NCBI GenBank assembly: GCA_965644295.1
Contig: CBFFRP010000577.1
Location: 62,001-126,000, forward strand
DNA from: Paraphysomonas bandaiensis
Taxonomy: Eukaryota; Chrysophyceae
Reading direction: 5' to 3'
Length of the DNA: 64,000 bases
Shown here: one piece after another, positions 22,079 through 34,000 of the stretch
Layout: every line of letters starts with the position of its first letter
How positions within the stretch are numbered: position 1 is the first letter of the stretch
Notes under the pieces: model-generated
Told to the model about the DNA's origin: nothing
The model's input: the letters and a program-made list of their open reading frames with translations, nothing else
Databases searched by the model: none
Position numbers and translations under genes: made by a program

Positions 22079-25000
22079 ATGCTTTTATTCAAGTTTTTAA
22101 CTGTGTATTGCGTGTTGTCACATCAACTAGCACACGCTGCGTCTATTTCAGTTCTCTCGAACAGCTATGCTGCAAGTGGGACGTATGATGAAATTAAAGC
22201 CCAACTTGATGAGAACCAAAATACTGATAGTGAGGCTGTAGGTGAAGGAGTCTGGAGCTGCAGCTGCAGTCAATCATTCTTCCCCACATCTGTGCCTTCT
22301 TCACTACCGTCGTCGATTCCAACTTCTCTGCCGTCCTCAGTTCCCACCTCTGTACCTACCTCTGTACCGAGCTCTGTACCATCTTCCCTTCCAACTTCTA
22401 TCCCAACTTCCATCCCGACATCAATGCCGACATCGATTCCTACTTCTGAACCCACATCCGTACCTACTTCAGTTCCGACCAGTGTTCCATCCAGTGCCCC
22501 TACTTCTGTTCCAACAAGTATTCCTTCCTCTGTTCCCACAGCTGTACCCAGCTCAGTCCCTTCATCTCTTCCGACCTCTATTCCAACATCAGTGCCCAGT
22601 GTAGTACCAACTTCTGTTCCTACATCCATTCCAACATCTGTACCTACGTCTACCCCTTCTTCTCTACCGACATGTGTTCCCACTTCCATACCGACTTCTG
22701 TTCCATCGTCTGTGCCAACTTCTGTTCCAACAGCGGTACCGACTTCACTTCCTACATCTGTGCCGTCATCAATCCCAACATCAGTACCTACATCTATTCC
22801 GACTTCATTTCCTTCCTCCACCCCCACATCGATCCCGACGTGTGTACCGTCTTCAGTACCTACTTCTGTCCCTACTTCTGTCCCTACAGCTGTCCCGACT
22901 GCTGTCCCATCATCACTACCCACGTCTGTGCCGACGTCAATTCCGACATCTATTCCGACTTCAGTTCCTACCAGTTTGCCGTCCTCTCTTCCAACATCAA
23001 TACCAACATCAGCGCCAACATCAGTACCAACATCCGTCCCCACTTCACTGCCTACGTCTATTCCCACTGGCGTGCCTACTTCTGTGCCCACATCTGTACC
23101 ATCTTCAGTACCGACTTCTGTACCTACGTCTGTTCCCACAAGCTTACCAACTTCGGTACCGTCATCTATGCCCACATCAATACCTACCTCCATACCTACT
23201 TCTGTACCAACTTCGGTTCCAACGTCTGTCCCGACATCAGTACCTACCTCTCTCCCAACTTCTGTACCTACTTCCATACCTACAGCAGTCCCCTCGTCTA
23301 TTCCCACGTCGGTTCCGTCATCAGCTCCGACATCAGTTCCCACCTCAATCCCTACATCAGTTCCATCGTCTGAACCCACTTCTGTTCCCACGTCGATACC
23401 TTCATCTGTACCGACTTCTTTGCCGACCAGTGTACCGACATCAATTCCTACTAGTGTCCCAACTTCAATTCCGACGTCGATTCCAACATCTGTGCCGACA
23501 TCTGTTCCTACCTCGACTCCTACATCTGCTCCCACATCTGTGCCCACATCTGTTCCCACTTCTGTTCCTTCAAGTATTCCTACATCGGTCCCAACATCAG
23601 TTCCCACATCAGTTCCTACGTCGATTCCAACTAGTGTGCCGACGTCAGTTCCTACTTCGGTTCCAACGTCTATTCCCTCTTCTTTGCCTTCTTCGGTTCC
23701 TACTGCTGTTCCAACTTCAGTGCCGACTTCTGCTCCTTCTTCTATACCCACGTCAGTTCCAACTTCGATTCCCAGTTCTTCCCCTACAAGTGTTCCAACC
23801 GCTGTTCCGTCATCTCTCCCGTCTTCTGTTCCTACGTCTATTCCTACGTCTGTACCGACGTCACTTCCTACTTCGGTTCCTTCATCTGTTCCAACATCTG
23901 TACCAACATCTATCCCAACCTCAATTCCAACATCAGTACCGACGTCTGTTCCTACTTCGGTTCCTTCATCTGTTCCTACTTCGATTCCTACTTCTCTCCC
24001 AAGCTCTGTACCCTCTTCAGCACCAACAAGTGTACCAACATCTGTCCCCACATCCCTACCCACGTCAGTCCCAACTTCTTTACCTACATCGGTCCCAACT
24101 GTAATCCCAACGTCTACACCAACTGGTGTACCCACATCAGTTCCTACATCTGTTCCAACAAGTTTTCCGTCGTCTGTTCCTACTTCTGTCCCGACATCTA
24201 TTCCTACTTCTGTACCGTCGAGTATTCCTACATCTGTCCCTACTAGCGTTCCTACCTCGGTTCCCACTAGCACTCCTACATCTGTTCCGACAAGTGTACC
24301 GACATCAATTCCAACTTCCGCGCCCACATCTATTCCTACTTCTGTACCATCGAGTATTCCTACATCGGTCCCAACGTCAGTTCCTACGTCAGCTCCTACA
24401 TCAGTACCGACGTCAGTTCCTACATCGGTTCCTACATCGGCTCCGACGTCTGTTCCTACATCAGTTCCTACATCAGAACCGACATCCGTTCCTACTTCTG
24501 TTCCCACATCGGTACCTACTTCTGTACCGACATCGGTTCCAACGTCAGTTCCAACTTCTGTGCCGACGTCTCTTCCTTCGTCTACACCGACAAGTGTCCC
24601 GACGTCTTTGCCAACATCTGTACCGACGTCAGTTCCTACCTCAATTCCTACTTCAGTTCCCACGTCAGTTCCAACCGCAGTTCCAACTTCATTACCGACA
24701 TCTATTCCTACATCGGTTCCTACATCAGTACCTACTAGTGTACCGACATCTGTTCCAACATCTGTTCCTACATCCTTACCGACGTCTCTTCCTACGTCTA
24801 CACCGACAAGTGTCCCGACGTCGTTGCCAACATCTGTTCCCACTTCAGTTCCTACATCTGTTCCTACATCTGTTCCCACGTCACTTCCAACTTCAGTACC
24901 GACTTCTGTTCCTACATCTGTTCCTACATCGGTTCCTACATCAGTACCTACTAGTGTACCGACATCGGTTCCGACGTCAGTTCCTACATCCGTACCGACG

Positions 25001-28000
25001 TCTCTTCCTACGTCTACACCGACAAGTGTCCCGACATCTGTGCCAACATCTGTACCGACGTCAGTTCCTACCTCAATTCCAACTTCAGTCCCTACTTCGA
25101 TTCCAACATCCGTACCAACGTCTGTACCGACATCGGTTCCTACATCTATTCCTACATCGGTACCTACTAGTGTACCGACATCGGTTCCGACGTCAGTTCC
25201 TACATCAGTACCGACGTCCGTCCCGACATCTACACCGACAAGTGTCCCGACATCTGTGCCAACATCTGTACCGACGTCAGTTCCTACCTCAATTCCTACT
25301 TCAGTCCCTACTTCGATTCCAACATCCGTACCAACGTCTGTACCGACATCGGTTCCTACATCTATTCCTACATCGGTACCTACTAGTGTACCGACATCGG
25401 TTCCGACGTCAGTTCCTACATCCGTACCGACGTCTCTTCCTACGTCTACACCGACAAGTGTCCCGACATCTATGCCAACATCTGTACCGACGTCAGTTCC
25501 TACCTCAATTCCTACTTCAGTCCCTACTTCGATTCCAACATCCGTACCAACGTCTGTACCGACATCTATTCCTACATCGGTTCCTACATCAGTACCTACT
25601 AGTGTACCGACATCGGTTCCGACGTCAGTTCCTACATCCGTACCGACGTCTCTTCCTACGTCTACACCGACAAGTGTCCCGACATCTGTGCCAACATCTG
25701 TACCGACGTCAGTTCCTACCTCAATTCCTACTTCAGTCCCTACTTCGATTCCAACATCCGTACCAACGTCTGTTCCGACATCAATTCCTACATCGGTTCC
25801 TACATCAGTACCTACTAGTGTACCGACATCGGTTCCAACGTCAGTTCCTACATCAGTACCGACGTCCGTCCCGACATCTACACCGACAAGTGTCCCGACA
25901 TCTATGCCAACATCTGTACCGACGTCAGTTCCTACCTCAATTCCTACTTCAGTCCCTACTTCGATTCCAACATCCGTACCAACGTCTGTTCCGACATCAA
26001 TTCCTACATCGGTTCCTACATCAGTACCTACTAGTGTACCGACATCGGTTCCAACGTCAGTTCCTACATCAGTACCGACGTCCGTCCCGACATCTACACC
26101 GACAAGTGTCCCGACATCTGTGCCAACATCTGTACCGACGTCAGTTCCTACCTCAATTCCTACTTCAGTCCCTACATCGGTTCCGACGTCAGTTCCTACA
26201 TCAGTACCGACGTCCGTCCCGACGTCTACACCGACAAGTGTCCCGACATCTGTGCCAACATCTGTACCGACGTCAGTTCCTACCTCAATTCCTACTTCAG
26301 TCCCTACTTCGATTCCAACATCCGTACCAACGTCTGTACCGACATCGGTTCCTACATCGGTACCTACATCGGTGCCTACTAGTGTACCGACATCGGTTCC
26401 AACGTCAGTTCCTACATCAGTACCGACGTCCGTCCCGACATCTACACCGACAAGTGTCCCGACATCTGTGCCAACATCTGTACCGACGTCTGTACCAACA
26501 TCAATTCCTACTTCAGTCCCTACTTCGATTCCAACATCCGTACCAACGTCTGTACCGACATCGGTTCCTACATCTATTCCTACATCGGTACCTACTAGTG
26601 TACCGACATCGGTTCCAACGTCAGTTCCTACATCAGTACCGACGTCCGTCCCGACATCTACACCGACAAGTGTCCCGACATCTGTGCCAACATCTGTACC
26701 GACGTCAGTTCCTACCTCAATTCCAACTTCAGTCCCTACTTCGATTCCAACATCCGTACCAACGTCTGTACCGACATCGGTTCCTACATCGGTACCTACA
26801 TCGGTACCTACTAGTGTACCGACATCGGTTCCAACGTCAGTTCCTACATCAGTACCGACGTCCGTCCCGACATCTACACCGACAAGTGTCCCGACATCTG
26901 TGCCAACATCTGTACCGACGTCTGTACCAACATCAATTCCAACTTCAGTCCCTACTTCGATTCCAACATCCGTACCAACGTCTGTACCGACATCGGTTCC
27001 TACATCGGTACCTACATCGGTACCTACTAGTGTACCGACATCGGTTCCAACGTCAGTTCCTACATCAGTACCGACGTCCGTCCCGACATCTACACCGACA
27101 AGTGTCCCGACATCTGTGCCAACATCTGTACCGACGTCTGTACCAACATCAATTCCTACTTCAGTCCCTACTTCGATTCCAACATCCGTACCAACGTCTG
27201 TTCCGACATCGGTTCCTACATCTATTCCTACGTCGGTACCTACTAGTGTACCGACATCGGTTCCAACGTCAGTTCCTACATCAGTACCGACGTCTGTCCC
27301 GACATCTACACCGACAAGTGTCCCGACATCTGTGCCAACATCTGTACCGACGTCAGTTCCTACCTCAATTCCTACTTCAGTCCCTACTTCGATTCCAACA
27401 TCCGTACCAACGTCTGTTCCGACATCAATTCCTACATCGGTTCCTACATCAGTACCTACTAGTGTACCGACATCGGTTCCGACGTCAGTTCCTACATCAG
27501 TACCGACGTCCGTCCCGACATCTACACCGACAAGTGTCCCGACATCTGTGCCAACATCTGTACCGACGTCAGTTCCTACCTCAATTCCTACTTCAGTACC
27601 CACTTCTGTGCCGACTTCTGTGCCCACATCGGTTCCAACATCGGTTCCGACGTCAGTTCCTACATCAGTACCGACGTCTACACCGACAAGTGTCCCGACA
27701 TCTGTTCCCACTTCAGTTCCATCATCAGTTCCTACCTCGATTCCTACTTCAGTCCCTACTTCGATTCCAACATCCGTACCAACGTCTGTACCGACATCGG
27801 TTCCTACATCGGTTCCTACATCAGTACCTACTAGTGTACCGACATCGGTTCCGACATCAGTTCCTACATCAGTACCGACGTCCGTCCCGACATCTACACC
27901 GACAAGTGTCCCGACATCTGTGCCAACATCTGTACCGACGTCAGTTCCTACCTCAATTCCAACTTCAGTCCCTACTTCGATTCCAACATCCGTACCAACG

Positions 28001-31000
28001 TCTGTTCCGACATCGGTTCCTACATCTATTCCTACATCGGTACCTACTAGTGTACCGACATCGGTTCCGACGTCAATTCCTACATCAGTACCGACGTCTG
28101 TCCCGACATCTACACCGACAAGTGTCCCGACATCTGTGCCAACATCTGTACCGACGTCAGTTCCTACCTCAATTCCTACTTCAGTACCCACTTCTGTGCC
28201 GACTTCTGTGCCCACATCGGTTCCAACATCGGTTCCGACGTCAGTTCCTACATCAGTACCGACGTCTACACCGACAAGTGTCCCGACATGTGTTCCCACT
28301 TCAGTTCCATCATCAGTTCCTACCTCGATTCCTACTTCAGTCCCTACTTCGATTCCAACATCCGTACCAACGTCTGTACCGACATCGGTTCCTACATCGG
28401 TTCCTACATCAGTACCTACTAGTGTACCGACATCGGTTCCGACATCAGTTCCTACATCAGTACCGACGTCCGTCCCGACATCTACACCGACAAGTGTCCC
28501 GACATCTGTGCCAACATCTGTACCGACGTCAGTTCCTACCTCAATTCCAACTTCAGTCCCTACTTCGATTCCAACATCCGTACCAACTTCTGTACCGACA
28601 TCTACACCGACAAGTGTACCGACATCTGTGCCAACATCTGTACCGACATCGGTTCCCACATCAATTCCTACTTCGGTACCCACTTCTGTTCCGACTTCAC
28701 TACCTACTTCTGTTCCAACGTCTATTCCTACATCCGTACCTACTTCTGTACCTACATCTACACCGACAAGTGTACCTACTTCATTGCCAACATCTGTACC
28801 GACGTCAATTCCTACATCACTTCCAACATCTACACCCACCAGTGTACCTACTTCTGTACCCACATCGGTGCCCACATCTGTTCCTACATCTATTCCGACA
28901 TCTGTACCTACGTCCGCACCGACAAGTGTACCGACTTCAGTTCCAACTTCAGTACCAACGTCTATACCCACAGCCATTCCTACATCGGTACCCACTTCAG
29001 TTCCGACGTCTTTACCTACATCCATTCCAACGTCAAACCCTACTTCAGTACCGACGTCCATCCCGACATCTATACCGACAAGTGTCCCGACATCACTTCC
29101 AACTTCAGTTCCAACATCAGTACCTACATCTGTTCCTACATCTGTACCCACATCAGTTCCAACTTCTGTACCGACTTCTGTACCCACATCCATTCCTACA
29201 TCGGTTCCTACATCAGTACCTACTAGTGTACCGACATCTGTTCCAACATCTGTTCCTACATCCGTACCAACGTCTGTCCCTACGTCTACACCGACAAGTG
29301 TCCCGACATCTCTTCCTACTTCAGTTCCAACATCAGTACCTACATCTGTTCCTACATCTGTACCCACATCAGTTCCAACTTCTGTGCCGACTTCTGTACC
29401 CACATCCATTCCTACATCGGTTCCTACATCAGTACCTACTAGTTTACCGACATCGATTCCAACGTCAGTTCCTACATCAGCGCCGACGTCTGTCCCTACA
29501 TCTATACCGACAAGTGTCCCGACATCTGTGCCAACATCGGTTCCTACATCTGTTCCAACTTCTGCACCAACCTCAGTTCCGACTTCAGTTCCGACTTCTG
29601 TACCCTCTTCCATCCCTACTTCGGTTCCTACTTCTCTTCCGTCGTCTGTTCCTACGTCAGTACCTACTTCTGTTCCTTCGTCTACGCCAACAAGTTTACC
29701 TACATCTGCTCCGACGTCTGTTCCGACGTCCGTACCCACAGCCATTCCAACGTCGATTCCAACATCGATTCCAACATCCGTACCTACAGCGGTACCATCG
29801 TCTGTACCCACATCCGCTCCTACTTCGGTTCCTACATCAATACCTACATCGGTTCCTACATCGGTACCTACTTCTGTACCCACATCGGTTCCTACTTCTG
29901 TTCCAACTTCCGTTCCTACATCGGCTCCTACATCTACACCGACAAGTGTACCTACATCTGTGCCAACGTCGGAACCGACGTCAGTACCTACAGCAATGCC
30001 TACTTCAATTCCAACCTCGATTCCTACGTCCATTCCTACGTCTGTACCCACTTCGATTCCTACATCTGTGCCCACTTCTGTACCAACATCTGTTCCAACT
30101 TCAATTCCAACCTCTGCACCGACATCAGTACCAACGTCTATACCAACAGGTGTACCCACTTCAGTTCCGACGTCGGTTCCTACTTCGGTTCCTACTTCGG
30201 TACCTACATCCATTCCTACATCGGTTCCTACATCGGTACCTACTTCAGTTCCCACATCGGTTCCAACTTCTGTTCCCACCTCAGTACCGACGTCTGTTCC
30301 TACATCTACACCAACAAGTGCCCCGACATCTGTTCCAACGTCAGTTCCCACATCAGTACCGACGTCTTTGCCAACTACAGTTCCAACATCGATTCCCACG
30401 TCAATACCTACTTCAGTACCCACTTCTGTTCCGACATCAGTACCGACATCGGTTCCAACGTCAGTTCCAACATCAGTACCGACGTCAGTTCCTACGTCTC
30501 TACCAACTAGTCTGCCGACATCAGTCCCTACATCGGCTCCCACTTCAGTTCCAACATCAGTACCGACGTCTGTGCCAACGTCTACTCCAACCTCACTGCC
30601 AACCTCAGTTCCAACTTCAGTTCCAACTTCTGTCCCGACATCTGCTCCTACATCTATTCCTACTTCAGTACCCACTTCTGTACCCTCATCGGTCCCAACG
30701 TCACTTCCCACCTCTGCTCCTTCGTCTCTTCCTACATCCGTACCGACTAGTGTACCGACATCTATTCCTTCATCTGTTCCTACGTCAGTTCCAACATCGA
30801 TTCCTACATCGGTTCCTACATCGGTTCCTACGTCTGTACCAACCTCGATACCAACTTCACTACCTACCAGTGTTCCTACTTCCATTCCTACGTCTGTTCC
30901 AACGTCAGTTCCTTCATCAGTTCCTACCTCTGTTCCTACATCAGTACCAACATCGGCACCAACAACAGTACCAACATCTGTACCGTCCTCTTTACCCACT

Positions 31001-34000
31001 TCTGTGCCGACGTCAGTTCCTACATCGGTTCCCACATCGGTTCCTACATCAGTACCTACATCGGTCCCATCGTCGATTCCTTCCTCAGTACCGACGTGTG
31101 TTCCTACGTCTGCACCGACAAGTGTCCCGACAGCTGTTCCAACGTCAGTACCTACATCTATTCCAACGTCTGTACCTACTTCAGTTCCATCTTCAGTACC
31201 AACTTCAATACCGACTTCTGTGCCGACATCTGCTCCTACATCAGTACCGACATCTACTCCAACGTCTGTTCCAACTTCGGTTCCCACTTCAGTACCTACG
31301 AGTGTACCAACAGCTGTTCCGACATCTATTCCTTCTTCGGTTCCCACTTCTGTACCTACTTCTGTTCCTACATCAGTTCCAACGTCAGTTCCTACATCAC
31401 TGCCGACGTCTGTTCCGACTTCAGTACCCACTAGTGTGCCGACATCTGTACCAACTTCGGTTCCATCATCTGTTCCAACTTCAGTACCGACTAGTGTACC
31501 AACTGCTGTACCAACGTCAGTTCCCACATCAGTACCGACATCAGTTCCCACATCAGTACCAACTTCTGTTCCGACTTCATTACCATCGTCTGCACCGACA
31601 TCTGTTCCGACATCGGTTCCCACTTCAGTACCTACTAGTGTACCGACATCAGTTCCGACGTCAGTTCCTACATCAGTACCGACGTCTGTTCCTACATCTA
31701 CACCGACAAGTGTGCCTACTTCTGTTCCAACTTCAGTTCCTACATCAGTTCCTACATCAGTACCTACATCGGTTCCCACTTCAGTTCCCACGTCAGTACC
31801 GACGTCTGTTCCTACGTCTACACCAACAAGTGTACCGTCGTCTTTGCCAACTTCAGTACCGACGTCTGATCCTACATCGGTACCCACTTCAGTTCCAACT
31901 TCAGTTCCAACTTCGGTACCGACTTCGGTACCGACTTCTCTGCCGACATCTGTTCCTACATCTGTGCCAACCTCGACTCCAACATCAGTGCCGACCACTA
32001 TCCCCACTTCGTTACCAACGTCTGTTCCTACTGCTGTTCCCACCTCGGTCCCGTCCTCTTTTCCAACATCAGTTCCTACTTCTGTTCCTACATCTACACC
32101 GACAAGTGCGCCGACATCTGTGCCAACATCTGTACCGACGAGTGTTCCCACATCCGTTCCTACGTCAGTGCCGACGTCGATTCCCACGTCAATACCTACT
32201 TCAGTACCCACTTCTGTTCCGACGTCAGTACCGACATCTGTTCCTTCATCGGTTCCAACGTCTGTACCGACATCAGTTCCTACCTCCGTCCCTACGTCTG
32301 AACCAACCTCAATCCCGACTAGTGTCCCTACTTCTCTTCCTTCATCACTTCCAACATCTGTACCTACAAGCATGCCAACGTCCGTTCCTACTTCAGTTCC
32401 CACCTCTGCACCGACATCGGTCCCAACATCAATTCCCTCATCTGTACCGACGTCTGTTCCAACTTCGGTTCCTACAGCAGTTCCGACTTCTCTTCCAACA
32501 TCGCTTCCGTCCTCGATTCCTACATCTGTTCCGACGAGTGTACCTACGTCTATTCCTACATCAGTGCCAAGTAGTGTTCCTACATCAGTGCCAAGTAGTA
32601 TTCCTACATCATTACCAACGTCTGTCCCGACAAGCGTACCCACCTCAGTTCCTACTTCCGTCCCTACATCGATTCCCTCAAGTCCTCCTACATCAGTTCC
32701 TACGTCTATTCCTACGTCTGCACCAACCGGAATTCCAACCTCAGTTCCGTCTTCCTTGCCAACAACTGTACCCACATCATTACCTACTTCGGTCCCATCA
32801 TCTATTCCTACATCTCTACCGACATCTCTTCCTACATCAGTGCCAACCTCGGTTCCTACATCGGTGCCAACATCTCTCCCGACAAGTGTACCAACCTCAG
32901 TACCAACAAGCCTGCCCACATCTGCGCCAACATCATTGCCGTCATCACTTCCTTCATCTCTTCCTACATCAGTACCTACGTCAGTGCCCACGTCAGTTCC
33001 GACAAGTGTACCGACATCTGTACCGACTTCAGTTCCCACATCTGTACCAACATCAGCACCCACTTCAATCCCGACCTCTGTTCCAACATCGATTCCCTCA
33101 TCAATTCCGTCATCAGCACCTTCATCAGTACCAACTTCTGTTCCAACTTCTGTTCCAACTTCTGTTCCAACTTCGGTTCCCACATCCATCCCGACTGCTG
33201 CACCAACATCACTTCCTAGCAGCGTTCCGACATCAGTTCCCACATCCGTGCCGACATCAGCACCCACTTCTGTTCCATCTTCGGTGCCTACAACCTTTCC
33301 TACGTCGGTGCCAACGTCGGTGCCTACTTCCATACCTAGCTCACTTCCCACTTCTAGCCCTTCTTCGATACCTACATCTGTTCCGACTTCTGTCCCAACA
33401 AGTATTCCAACGTCTGTTCCTTCTTCAGTTCCCACAAGTATTCCTTCATCTGTGCCGTCATCAGTACCATCATCGACACCAACTTCAGTACCCACATCTG
33501 TCCCTACCTCTCTACCTTCATCAGCACCCACATCAGTTCCGACTTCTGCCCCAACAAGTATTCCAACGTCTGTTCCTACATCAGTTCCCACAAGTATTCC
33601 TTCATCAGTTCCGACGAGTATTCCATCCTCTACTCCTACTTCTCTGCCGACATCTGTGCCTACTTGTGTTCCTACGTCAGTTCCAACCTCTGTGCCGACC
33701 TCTGTACCTACGTCGGTCCCAACTTCAGTCCCCTCATCGGTGCCAACGTCAGTTCCAACTTCGGTTCCTACGTCTCTGCCATCATCGGCACCGACTTCTT
33801 TGCCAACATCTGTTCCGACATCTGTACCCACTTCAATGCCATCAGCTATACCTACTGTAGTTCCCACGTCTATACCTTCGGCGGTACCCTCATCTGTTCC
33901 AACGTCTGTACCTACGTGCATTCCAACGGCACTGCCTACCTCAGTTCCTAGTACTGTTCCAACTTCCATTCCCACGTCAGTTCCGACTGCTGTCCCGAGC

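Noticed and set aside
24126-33860. Plus-strand 3244-codon open frame (QFLHLF-type)
   Set aside because: Out-of-register reading of the same repeat; Arg/Leu/His/Gln-rich with no domain, start context or termini.
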